DNA of 64,000 nucleotides from Girardinichthys multiradiatus (taxonomy: Eukaryota > Chordata > Actinopteri > Cyprinodontiformes > Goodeidae). Of this stretch, positions 54,241 through 64,000 are shown piece after piece. Location: positions 9,103,740 through 9,167,739 of the forward strand of contig NC_061804.1 in NCBI RefSeq assembly GCF_021462225.1, read 5' to 3'. The position numbers and the translations under genes were made by a program. Under the pieces are notes generated by a model. It did no database searches and was not told where the DNA came from. It was given only the letters and a program-made list of their open reading frames with translations. Within the stretch, counting starts at the first letter, position 1. Each line of letters begins with the position of its first letter.

Positions 54241-55470
54241 CTTCACTGCTTCTCTGCTGAGCTTGCTTTGAAAACCTGAAGGCCACTCGTGATAAAACTC
54301 ACTCTCTTTGCGCATATAAGAAAAAGTTAAAATATCAGACTCAGAATCAGCTTAATTGTACAGACAAACAAGAATTTGACTTCGGTACACTTTGACCTCA
54401 ATAATAAAGAATATCCCGGACAATAAAGTAAGACAAAAGTAAGAAAACAATTACATCTTGAAAACATTTTTAAAGTAGACATAAAAGTTGATAGCATTTC
54501 TTTAAAAAAAATATATATATTTTGTCATTATTTGCCATTTATCTAAAAATATAACATTTAAACACAGTAACAGAAATAAAAATTTAGCCATGATGTATAA
54601 CTTTGTTGAGTTAATGTTATATTTTCTCCATACATATTTTTTATAAATATTTTACACTTATAATTGCACATTTTTAAAAGAAACTACATCAATGTTCATA
54701 ATTATATTTAAAATTATTTTAAGATCTTCCAACAAAATTGTAATAGGTATCTGAGTTATAATTATTACATAATTAATGTCCATATACTATAAGAATTTAT
54801 TAAGTTCTTATTATACATCAGATTAGAAGTTTACATATATTTATTACAGAAATAAAAATAAATGTTGTTGCGGTTCTTCAAAGTTATTTTAGTGTATAAA
54901 TTCGGATTTGTTTATTTTGTAGGAATGTTTGATACAATTTTAATAATAATAATTATTACATAACTTTTCTTTTTTCTAGTTCTTGTTTTTCTTTTGTTTA
55001 TGCCTAGTTTTAATAACGTTAATTTTCTTATAAATAACATATGAGGAATTAATTTATCATAGTGTCAAAACAAATATTTTTACAGTAATTTAGAAGTTGT
55101 TTTATTTCTAAAATGTAATGATAAATTCTACTTTGCTTTTATTTTTATATCAATGTTTATAAATATCTTTAAATGATTATAATTACTCATTTTTAATGTC
55201 ACACAAATGTTCAGAACATTTTTTCAAATTTCCAAAGTTTAAACCATTTTTCTAATAAAATATAATCTTTTTTTCCTGACTAGTAATAACATCAATTAAT
55301 TTTTTTTTTAAATCAGCATTGAAATAAACATATTGGTGCAATTGTAACTTTCTTCTAAATGTACATGCAAGGTATACTAAGTTAAAATTAAAAATCCAAA
55401 AATCTAAAACTTCTTCAAAAAGGGTTTGGGAATTTATCACAGTAGCTTATAAAATAGACTCAACAGTCAA
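54241..55470. other. Very A/T-rich intergenic stretch
   Basis: Over 1 kb of A/T-rich sequence with no open frames of interest. AGACTCAGAATCAGCTTAAT (54339-54358) followed by TTGACTTCGGTACAC is a scrap of a common fish repeat. Confidence 0.55.
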
Positions 55471-55890
55471 TCTTCTATGTGATCGATATGCATCTTCTCA
55501 TATATTTATTTCTCTGCATTTTATTCATTTGATAGACCAACACTAAGCAGCGCATTATTATGAAATGGAAGGAAGATAACACAAGGGTTTAAAAATTTTT
55601 TTTCAAAATAAATCTGAAAGTGAGACATTCATCTGCAATCACACACCCTGGCAATGCTTTGTAGAACCAACTTGGGTTGCATTTACAATGGTAAGTATTT
55701 TGAGAGTTTGTCTTTACCAGTTTTGCATCTAGAGAGCAAAAATTCTGCACATTATTCCTTGAAAGATAGCTCAAGCTCAGTCAGATTGGATGAAAAGATT
55801 CTCTGAACATCTGTCTTCAAGTATTGCCACAGATTCTTAATTGGTTTAGGTATGGACTTTGATTGGTCCTTTCTAACACATAAATATGCT
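55470..55890 (-). mobile_element. Decayed Tc1-like element
   Basis: Shares TAGCTCAAGCTCAGTCAGAT (55768-55787) and TTGCCACAGATTCTTAATTGG (about 55823-55843), in order, with the relic at 33830-34655. Both ends eroded. Confidence 0.55.
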
Positions 55891-55899
55891 TCAGTTTTA

Positions 55900-56100
55900 A
55901 GCAGGGGGGTCCAGTCCTCAAAACTTCCTATCCTGTAAGTTTCAAGTGTGTTTTTTCCAACACACTTGAATAAAATGGCTGAATACCCTCATGTTATTTA
56001 TCTATGCCGAGGCCTACTAATGAGCCATTCCTTTTATTCAGGTTGATTGGAGAAGGGTTACATCCAAACGTTGCTGTCATATCCACAGGGCTGTGAGCAG
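55900..56100. mobile_element. Decayed hAT-like MITE
   Basis: The left part AGCAGGGGGGTCCAGTCCTC, internal AACACACTTGAATAAAATGG and right part GGAGAAGGGTTACATCCAAA follow a common fish MITE whose ends read CAGGGGTCTCCAA. Ends degenerate, target duplication not seen. Confidence 0.55.
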
Positions 56101-56725
56101 GTTTGTGTGTGTGTGTGTTCTTGTACTTTTTGCTGAGTGAGAACCATTTTTTTTATTTTTATCACAAAAGTGAGGACATTTTGACAAAGTGAGGACATTT
56201 CCCTGGTCCTCCCTTTTCCAAATTCCATTCTTGGGACAGGACTAGGGTATGAATTGAGTTATGGTTAGGGTTAGGTATGAACTGGTTAGGGTTAGGGTGA
56301 GTTTTAGGGTCAGGGTCAGGGTTAGGCACTAAAAATCAAGGAAAATGAATGGAAGTCAATGGAAGTAACTGAAAAGTCCTCATAAAGATAGAAAAACACG
56401 GATGTGTGTGTTCCTGTCTTGGCATCACAGTGAGAACCATTTTCCCAATTTCACCATCAAATTGAGGACCGTTTGTATCAAAGTGAGAACATTTTGCTGG
56501 TCCTCACAACCTATTTTGCTAACGGTTAGGTTTAGGACTAAGGTGGGAATTGACTTTAGGTTAAGGTTAAGCATGCACTGGTAATGGTTAGGTTTAGGGC
56601 TATTGTCAGGGTTAGGGCATAGAAAGGGTTGAAAATGACTGAAAATCAATGGAAGTCAATGGGAGTCAACACATGGTCCTCACTACATAAAGCAAAACAA
56701 AAGTGTGTGTGTGTGTGTCTACTTC
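56100..56725. repeat. Two tandem ~300-bp units with telomere-like TTAGGG motifs
   Basis: Unit 1 (about 56103-56400) and unit 2 (about 56401-56700) share the order: GTGTGT run, AGTGAGAACCATTTT, AAAGTGAGAACATTTTG or AAAGTGAGGACATTT, GGTCCTC, GGTTAGGGTTAGG-type stretch, then GAAAATGA...GGAAGTCAATG. A third (GT)n run at 56703-56718 closes the array. The TTAGGG-like part is densest at 56263-56325. Confidence 0.75.
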
Positions 56726-57940
56726 TCTCTTGGTCATTCTGCGCCAAATTGTATTCAAGATTGCAATGTGTTTCTCTTCCTCCTCTAACTGCAGGGTGTG
56801 ACCAGCAGGTGTGTCTTCAAAGCTGGAGATTATCAAGCTCAATCAGAAAGCGGATTCCCTGAGGCAGACATCAGATTGTTTTGCTCACATGAGTGGTTAT
56901 CAGGCCTGTGTTTCTTGGTGTTCTTGCGCTTACTTCTTTGATGTTCTCCTTACAGGAAACCAGTTTTCCAGTTTGCATTCTGTTCCTGGATTCCCGTGCT
57001 CTGCCTCCTTGCTCTCAGAGTTTGTTGGGGAACTCACCTTAAGACTCTCTGTGAATCTCCTCACCGCTCCTCTGGCTGCTTCTCTGGCTGCTCCCCTGGT
57101 TCATGCTGTCAGGACCCCTCAACAGCCACTCCCCATTACTCACCTGCCTGTCCACCCTGCAGCACTCCACGGCCTTGCTCCTCTTCCTGGAAGAAAGAAT
57201 ACTGAAGTCATACCAACAAGCACTTCTCACCATGCAGATGTGTTTAGGCTCATACTCTGTCAAATCTGTTAATAGTATATCTTAACCCTGACATTAAAAG
57301 TGTTCACTGATTTATTTTAAGACCTCACCTCAAGTCCTGTACCATCCTCTACTTTTTCTGTTTGTGCTGCTGCATTGCTGCTCCTAAACATACAAAACAG
57401 CTTCAGAGACACATGTCTAAGGTACCGCTCCTGATTATAAAGGTGGCACATTTTATAAATAAATGGTGAAAAAAAATCCACCTCTCGGTTACCATGGAGT
57501 AGCATTTCACCACATAAATATACAGAACATTTGTTCTAGTGCAGCTGATAACCTCATATTCTAACCCAAACCTTTATAGTACTGTGGAAATAATGAAAAA
57601 AATGATCTTAAAAAAAATCAACCTGACATTTCTGACCTGTTCTCCTTTCTGGATCTATTCTATCAGTGATGTGATTTTTAAACCTTAGCCCCCACCCTGA
57701 AGCAGCTCCTACGCCTATAGTTTAGGGTTGTTGAAAAGTGGACCTCTCAGTTCTCTGCTCAGCCACTAACCTCTCTATCTTGCCTCAGAGGTTCCTGAGC
57801 CTGCCGCTGGTGGTTTCCTGCTGAAAGTCACCCAGAACTTTCAATAAATCTTTTGAATCTTATCTGTTGTGTCTGGCTGAAATTTCAGGTCCTCTGTACT
57901 ACCTGTATTACTTGTATTTGGCTACATTCATCTCCCCATT
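56726..57940. other. Intergenic stretch, repeat-like in part
   Basis: A C/T-rich plus-strand frame at 56811-57272 (153 aa) has a composition-driven look (LAASLAAPLV, PLPITHLPVHP) and no family match. AATAAA occurs at 57843-57848 after a stretch that resembles an untranslated region or LTR. I cannot assign it. Confidence 0.35.
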
Positions 57941-58510
57941 AACAGCTGCCTTGTGGCCCACATGATGATGCTGCCACTGCTTAGTTTCACTATGTGGATG
58001 GTGTGTTCAGTGTGATTTATATGTTTCATTTTCTCAACACATGGTGTTTTGCATGTAAACCAAAAAGTTACATGTTGGTTTCATCTGACCAGATGGCTTT
58101 TCAACAAAGACTTTTATAAACTTAAAAGGTAGTTTCATGAAGTGCACTACTTGTAGCTGTGCTCTCATATTCGTCCACCTGATCTCTGCAACAGCACCAG
58201 AACTAACATGGGCCTCCAAGCTGCTTCTCTGTTGAGATGCTCCTATCAACATGCTTTTCTTGACTTCTGAAGGCAATTGGTTGCAGTGGATTTTATTTAG
58301 GGATATCAGAGTAAAGGTAGCTGATTTTATTTCGATTTATTTGTAAATACTGAAACCATGTATCCTTCTTTTTCCAGTTCACAAATATTGACTACTTTGT
58401 GTTAACTATAGCATATTATACCAAAAAACATGCGTTTAAGTGTGTGGTTGTAATGTGACAAAATGTAAAAAGGTTAAAGGAGTATGAATACTTTTGCAAG
58501 GTGCAGTTAT
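57940..58510 (-). mobile_element. Decayed Tc1-like transposon
   Basis: Contains ATGATGATGCTGCCACTGCT (about 57962-57981), TTGGTTTCATCTGACCAGAT (58075-58094) and the right terminus GAATACTTTTGCAAGGTGCA (58488-58507). Directly upstream of the emsy promoter region. Confidence 0.65.
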
Positions 58511-58849
58511 GTGAATTTTCAAACATATATAAATATCAGTAAATTGGATAGTGTCTTGATGAGGATCATTTGCCAGGTTAAAAGTACCTTTTTAAAAATA
58601 ACTTTAAGAGAACATTTCTGTATTAAAATGTTTTATTGGTCTGTAATATTCTAATATTAGAAATTCTGTTTTCATTAGCCGTAAGTGGAAAATCATTAAC
58701 AGGAACAAAGGCTTGAAAACATCAGTCTGTGTATAATTTATATAATGTTTCACTTAGTGAATTGAATCACAGGAAAAATTAACTTTTCAATAATAGTCTA
58801 ATATATTGAGACGCACCTATGTTAAACTACCCCAGAAATCGGGAATTCC

Positions 58850-59149
58850 GCTGGTCAAGACACTAATCTACCTGTAGGTGGCAGCACAACGCTTCTCCGT
58901 AACAAATCCTCACCATCTTCACGTGAAGAAGATATTTTCGGGCCAGCCGCTGCAGCTGAACAGTCAATATAAACATTGGGATGTCTTCGAGCGTTTTTGG
59001 AGCATTTTTATCAGCATAAGCTTTGTTCTTCTGCTTGTTTACTACAGAATTGCGACATGATACGGAAAAATGACCAGATTTTCATGTTGAGTCCTGATTG
59101 TATGGATTATGATCGTACGAAGGCCTTGATGTTGTCCCGCTAACGGGAG
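58850..59149 (+). promoter_or_regulatory. emsy: emsy promoter and non-coding first exon (approximate)
   Basis: The region has scattered CG dinucleotides and ends at a good donor (GGGAG, then GTAAGA at 59150). The sequence has stops in all frames near the donor, and emsy translation starts in the next exon, so this is a likely 5'-UTR exon. Its left boundary is a guess; no TATA box was identified. Confidence 0.5.
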
Positions 59150-60442
59150 GTAAGAATTGATTTGGTTCATACAAACAGCTAGCTGGCTAACCAAACACCG
59201 CTGGTAAAAACCGGTTTGTGGTCATGTTTAATACATTGGCTGAATACTAATCTTTCCTTCACCTAAATATAACGCCAGAGATTTTAATAAATACATTTTT
59301 TCTGGTGTTTCTTGCAGCGTAGCTGAGGTTCTAAAGCGTTTTTATTCAGCTCCATATATGAGGGTTGTTCGCTGCTGAACATCACCCAGAGGATCATTGT
59401 GCTTAATTTTATTTTGCTTGTGGTTTATCGTCCAAACCGTGCAGATCAGCATTTGTAACTCTGTTATTATTAGACTTTTTTTTTTTGTGACTTTCAGCCT
59501 CAATGTTTATGTTGCAGACAGCAGTTCAACCTAAAGTCTGTCTGGGCCTGGTTCTGCTGCATCAGGGAGGCCCAGTTCAGGGCTGTGTTACCTTCATCTG
59601 TCACAGATGGTTAAAACCTGCAGCAAGCAGGAGTTTGTCAAGACAAATACCAAGCTGTTCCACAGTATTATTAAAGCTATTTGTAGAATTTAATCTGACA
59701 GCAGTATAATGATTTGGGTTTAACTGGATTAATTCGGACTTAATTGGATTGTACATAACTGGAAATAAAGTGGGTCTTTAAGTCTTGTAAAGTGCCCTCA
59801 GATATACCCAGAAATGGTGGATTTTATTTAAACTAGTTGGTTTACCTGACACTGATCCGGCCTTTAGGCTAAGTTTGAACCATCTAGTTGTTGATTTGAG
59901 GTGAAGTTGAGGAATTCAGAGGTAGTTCTCTTTCATTATTCTGTCCATTTTGTGCAATGCAAAAACCAGCCAACCCACACTGCAACAGGATGCTGAAATC
60001 CCCCTGCTTGAGAGTCCATACAGTGTTCTTTAGAGATGAACTGATCACGCTTCTACTGCCAATACATTGCCCAACACATAAAAGAGAAAAACATACTACA
60101 ATGCAACAGAAAGTGAAGAGGCTACAAGATTATTCTGATTTTGAGAGTTGGCTCTTAATTAGTTCAACAGTCAAAACGGACAGAAGCACATTAATTCATA
60201 ACAGAAATGAGAAGAAAAATGCACAACAAATACTCTTAGCTGATTTCCAAACCTCCAGTTTTAGAAAACGGCAGCCCTGGATGCAACAACAGTTCATTTT
60301 CAAGCAAGTTTCTTTGTAGGAAAAATTATAATCAGTAAAACTCAAAGAAAATTCCTTGAGGTTGTGATTTTATTGGGTTTGTTCCACTTGTCTTTCAGTG
60401 AAATAATGATGACTGACCTGTCATGTGCTAATTCTCCTGCAG
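59150..60442. other. emsy: emsy intron 1
   Basis: Intron from the GTAAGA donor to the CTCCTGCAG acceptor. A 120-aa frame at 59957-60319 lies inside it without recognised content. Scraps such as GAGGTGAAGTTGAGGAATTC (59898-59917) recur at 63579-63600 and are repeat-derived. Confidence 0.55.
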
Positions 60443-60551
60443 CCAATGATCCAACTGGAGAAACCAGTTCTGACTGGTACCATGCCGGTGGTGTGGCCCA
60501 CCATCCTCGACCTGGGCAGGGATGAGTGCAAACGGATTCTCCGTAAACTGG
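60443..60551 (+). CDS. emsy: emsy coding exon 1
   Basis: Holds both candidate starts (60446 and 60482) and encodes MPVVWPTILDLGRDECKRIL, the first ENT helix. Acceptor CTGCAG, donor GTAAGG. Confidence 0.95.
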
Positions 60552-62123
60552 GTAAGGTTAACAAATAAGGAATCAGAAAAAAAATATCATTTATAAGAAT
60601 ACATTTTGAATAAATAAAGCTTAACTAGCTTTATTCTGTATCAGCTGTGATGTGATAAACAGCTGGTGACTGAGTTGCTTCGGTTCATCTTCATTTTTAA
60701 TGTTTCCATATCCAGAGCTGGAAGCATATGCTGGAGTTATTAGCGCCCTGAGAGCTCAGGGAGATCTGACCAAGGACAAGAAGGACCTTCTGGGAGAGCT
60801 CACTAAAATCCTCGGGTATTTACTTCATGCACCTTCCAAATGTTGCATATTAAAAGGAAAAAGTCTTGAATTGATTTGAAGGCAGATTTTTTTTTAATAG
60901 ATTTAAATTAAGGTATTTGCTTTCTTTCTTCCTCATTTTGCAAGCATCTCAACGGAGCGTCATCGCGCAGAAGTCCGCAGGGCCGTTAACGATGAACGCC
61001 TCACCACCGTCGCGTACCAGTAAGTTCAGATCTGTGTTGGAGCACCATGTGTTCTTCCATGCTGCATTTCTACCCAGTGGAATCTGAGTAATCCTACAGA
61101 TGTTAAAAATGACATCTGTTAAAAGCAGCATAACATTGTTATCACTCACCTGCATCCCAGACTTTAAAAGTATGGATTTTGGGTTTAGTATTTTCCAGGT
61201 CTGGATTAGTATGAAAAACGAAAATAGAATAAGAGAAGCTGTTTGTTTCGAGACTTATCTAACTGCTCCATTTTCTGCCTCAGATTTTTGCAAATAAAGG
61301 ATACTGGATGATCCTATATGAGCCTTTTTAGCCAATCTGTGAACAATGTTTTGTTTTACAGCAACCAGCAACATAATTTGGCAAATCAAATATAATGTAC
61401 AGAAGAAAACGTATTTAAAACTCTTTATTTTTCCTGGTGTGAGGCTGTTTTCCACAGGTGGAGATATTTTTTGGAAATTGTTGTTAAAACAAAAACAACA
61501 GTGGCCAATATCTAAGTACTCATCGTTGCTCTGCCTGTTTTCCAGCATGTCTGGTCCCAACAACTCATCCGAATGGTCCATCGAAGGGCGACGGCTTGTT
61601 CCTTTGATGCCGAGGTTGGTCCCTCAGACAGCCTTCACGGCCACGGCTAACGCTGTGGCCAGTGCCACAGCCAATCAGAATGCCTCCCTTCTGTTGCCGG
61701 CTGAAACAGGAAACAAAGAAGGTAAAGTTTTGAAATCAGTCTGTGTTTTATTTCACTTACCAGTAACGTTACTCCTGTAGTAAAGGCAAAAAGCTCCGTT
61801 TAGTTTAAAACACATTATATCTTCTGACCTAGTATATCACTCAATAATGGCAAACTGTTGAATCTGTTTTCTTTTAGTTCAGCTCCAAAGGTCAGCCAGT
61901 AAAAACTAAAACTCTTTCTAAGTCCTGGGTGTTAGATAAAGCTCTGTGGTGCTTTTTTTTTTTACAGTTGTTGTATGTTATTCCTACACGAGCACCACCT
62001 CCACCGCCACCTGTGCCACAGCATCGAGCGGCCCCATCGGAGCCACGGTGAAATCTCCGAGACCTGCCAGTCCGTCATCCAACGTAGTCGTGCTGCCGAG
62101 TGGGAGCACCGTCTACGTGAAAA
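60443..62123 (+). CDS. emsy: emsy, 5' coding part (five coding exons; gene continues past 64000)
   Basis: EMSY is a nuclear repressor that, in mammals, binds the BRCA2 activation domain and HP1 chromoshadow domains and is found with histone demethylase complexes. Exons 60443-60551, 60716-60815, 60945-61019, 61546-61721 and 61968-62123 join in phase to encode the N-terminal ENT domain (DECKRILRKLELEAYAGVIS, ERHRAEVRRAVNDERLTT) and the following conserved MSGPNNSSEWSIEGRRLVPL, RLVPQTAFTATANAV, CYSYTSTTST and VVLPSGSTVYVK segments. This is near-identical to human EMSY over most of about 190 codons. The start is MPVVWPT at 60482; an in-frame upstream ATG at 60446 would add 12 residues. Confidence 0.96.
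60716..60815 (+). CDS. emsy: emsy coding exon 2
   Basis: Encodes ELEAYAGVISALRAQGDLTK and KKDLLGELTKIL of the ENT domain. Acceptor ATCCAG, donor GTATTT. Confidence 0.96.
60945..61019 (+). CDS. emsy: emsy coding exon 3
   Basis: Encodes ISTERHRAEVRRAVNDERLT and TVAY, closing the ENT domain. Acceptor GCAAG, donor GTAAGT. Confidence 0.96.
61546..61721 (+). CDS. emsy: emsy coding exon 4
   Basis: Encodes HMSGPNNSSEWSIEGRRLVP, then PRLVPQTAFTATANAVASAT and LLLPAETGNKE. The HP1-binding segment of mammalian EMSY lies just after the ENT domain, in this region. Acceptor TTCCAG, donor GTAAAG. Confidence 0.96.
61968..62123 (+). CDS. emsy: emsy coding exon 5
   Basis: Encodes VVVCYSYTSTTSTATCATAS, then KSPRPASPSSNVVVLPSGST and VYVK. 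Acceptor TTACAG after a T10 tract. The donor is GTTAGT at 62124, with T at the third position, which is unusual but gives the phase needed for the human-like VKS continuation. Confidence 0.93.
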
Positions 62124-62871
62124 GTTAGTGTCAACATCCAACCCATGTCAACACTGTGCAGTACAGCCTTTGACACAATAGAATCTATAAACTGTAAAGA
62201 ACTGAACAAAAAATAATCATTAATGTTGGATGGAGGATTTATCTGATCAGTTCAGAGTAAAAACAGTTGGACGGTAGAGTAAAACTGGAGTTAAAGCCAG
62301 AAACCTATTAAACATGCTGCTGAACATATCTGAATTTCTGTCTGTCCATCCATCCATCCATTTGGTTTTTTGTGGTCTTTCCATATTTATAACTGTACAT
62401 CTGTAGAAATATCTGCAGTAAATTCATGGTGAATGTTTGTATTTACACTTTAAAGATTAACTGAGAACTTTGGAAATGTAAGTCTGGAATTTTGAGATGG
62501 AAAATGTATAGGCACCCTATTTTACTCTTAGTGCGCATGCAGCTCAACTTTTAAATCAGATGAGAAGCTCCTTATTTTATTATTTTTATTTACTTATAAC
62601 AATAAGGACATTAAACTTTCTTCAGTCTTTTAGTATTTTGTTCAAACCAATTAAAGGAGTCCTTCTAACATCCATGAGTGACCTGCAGGGGGTGCTAGAA
62701 CCGTTCCTAATTCTTTGGGGATTTTGTCAAATTTCTTCTGTCATTAGCTGTAAACTTGTTGAATGATGAAATACGGAAAGTCATCTTTTTAGAAGCATAA
62801 AAATGATTGATGACCAATAATTCACAAATTCTTTCACATATACTTCATTTAAACAGTAATGAGTTGGACCA
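62124..62871. other. emsy: emsy intron, left part
   Basis: No exon found. A (CCAT)4 run at 62346-62361 may be the trace of a SINE tail. A short frame at 62560-62766 has no recognised content. Confidence 0.5.
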
Positions 62872-63325
62872 GGGGTCCACAACCTCCGTCTCCGGAGCTG
62901 CAAATGGCTCTTTGGACCTTCCAAAATGACTTAATAACTTGAACTAAAAATGATAAAGTACCAACTAATGCCTAAATATATATCATGTTTTCATTGAATA
63001 ATTGCATGGAGTTCCACAACAGAATAACAATAACAGTAATATTTTTTAGATCTTTTTTTTCTTGTCATAACGATGGAGACTGTGCTTTTTTTTTTTTACA
63101 TAATTTCCCAGAAATGTCAAAATCTTATAGAAGAGAAGTAAAAATAGAAATAAAATGGTGGTTCTTTAAAAATGGAAAAGGTTCATATAGTGTTGTTCAT
63201 GTAATGTTTATCCTAAATTATAAGTTTTCTTTTTCCAAAAGGTCAGGCAACATTAGCGGCTCTAAACTAGCTTCGTTTAGCTGGACTGAGGGCAAAAATG
63301 GCTCTTAGGATTGTAAATCTAGTGT
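62872..63325. mobile_element. hAT-like MITE
   Basis: The left end CAGGGGTCCACAACCTCCGT, then CTCCGGAGCTGCAAATGGCT, is a common hAT MITE terminus (CAGGGGTCGGCAACC with CGGAGCCGCATGCGGCTC). The right side near 63280-63310 keeps GCAAAAATGGCTCTTAGG but the final bases are eroded. In the emsy intron. Confidence 0.6.
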
Positions 63326-64000
63326 GGATTTTGTAACCCAGACAGAGTCAAAATTATACAAACAGGTTTAGGCATAATCGCACAGTCCCACTCATGTTTG
63401 GTCACGTCTCTCAACAAGTTCAAACATGACCACATGCTTTCTGTGGTCATCAACTAGCTTCTGTTGTAGTTCTGGTTGGTATTTGACCCCTTTTGCTCTG
63501 CTTTTATACTTTCTATAACCGGTTTTAAGGCATTTTCAGGTCATTGTTCTGTCAGCACAACCCAAGTTCATCCGCTGTTGATATGAAGTTGAGGAATTTT
63601 TAGGTAGTCCTTCTTCTTTCTTTTTAGTAGTTTGTTGATGATGCTTCATGAAGCCTTTAAGCATTCTTCAGAGAATATCGATGCGTATATCGAAGTCTCA
63701 AACACAGAAAGAACCTTGTAGTTGAAGGAAATATTGCAACATTTTGAAAGGAATTCATACCAAAAGTTTCAAAGTGTTTTGAAGCATCAGTGCGTCCACC
63801 ACCCCAGCAGGCGTAGATTATCTTTCATGTGACTTTAACTAAACAAATCGAGCTCTGGCTCCTCGTTCCTTTGCTTCACTTTGACATAGAAAGGTTCATA
63901 GTATCAGTTTCGCCTACCCCTTGACTAATTTTTCATCAACGTGTATCTCTAACAGTCAAACAATCCTACAGCATGATGATCCTACCAACTGTGCTTGACA
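63326..64000 (-). mobile_element. Probable decayed Tc1-like sequence at the window edge
   Basis: CAGGTCATTGTTCTGTCAGC (63538-63557), GATGATGCTTCATGAAGCC and CATGATGATCCTACCAACTG (63973-63992) look like minus-strand Tc1 relic blocks. Weak, and cut by the window edge. Confidence 0.4.

Noticed and set aside
56811..57272. 153-aa plus-strand frame as a gene
   Set aside because: Low-complexity Leu/Ala/Pro composition, no known domain, no splice or promoter signs.

Overview
The window is vertebrate nuclear DNA, almost certainly from a teleost fish and probably a percomorph (the latter is inference). The evidence is intron-rich genes with GT/AG splice sites, low GC, and a typical fish set of mobile elements: Tc1-like transposons, an L2/Maui-type LINE, Rex3, a Neptune-like Penelope element, tRNA-derived SINEs and hAT-like MITEs. 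I see no prokaryotic features and no tRNA, rRNA or CRISPR loci.

Two protein genes are supported, lying head to head. On the minus strand, from a start codon at 53477 down to at least 1642, is arhgef12 (LARG, leukemia-associated RhoGEF). I placed 34 coding exons by homology, splice sites and reading phase. In transcript order they encode a short N-terminus, a PDZ domain (28.6-25.8 kb), a low-complexity linker, an RGS-like (LH) domain (19.0-16.1 kb), a second linker (16.0-12.2 kb), the catalytic DH domain (11.6-6.5 kb), a PH domain (5.8-4.7 kb) and an acidic C-terminal tail (4.7-1.6 kb). The final exon lies outside the window. Intron 1 spans about 22 kb. All exons join in phase except exon 2, which is one base out of frame. 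On the plus strand, from about 59.1 kb to the right edge, is the 5' part of emsy: a non-coding first exon plus five coding exons covering the ENT domain and the following conserved segment. The gene continues past 64000.

Most of the remaining sequence is mobile-element material. From left to right: a DD36E Tc1/mariner element (279-1502), a solo LTR with a 5-bp target duplication (3863-4409), a Penelope-like relic with inverted ends (about 8930-10225), a hAT-like MITE 13 nt inside a DH-domain intron (11102-11434), a SINE nested in an L2 copy (19200-20133), a retro-insertion with a 14-bp target duplication (20577-21052), a long L2 LINE (about 38600-44424) split by a nearly intact Tc1 element (40144-41738), a Tc1-in-Tc1 nest (49567-50838), a Rex3 3' end (51785-52650), a tandem repeat with telomere-like TTAGGG motifs (56100-56725) and many decayed Tc1 copies.

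Functionally, arhgef12 links G-alpha-12/13-coupled receptors and plexins to RhoA activation, and emsy encodes a chromatin-associated transcriptional repressor. They share an intergenic block of about 5.7 kb (53.5-59.1 kb) that should hold both promoters. I found no evidence of a new multi-gene system. The most useful observations are the exon-2 frame conflict in arhgef12, the apparent absence of its usual PDZ-RGS coiled-coil linker, and several datable nested insertions.
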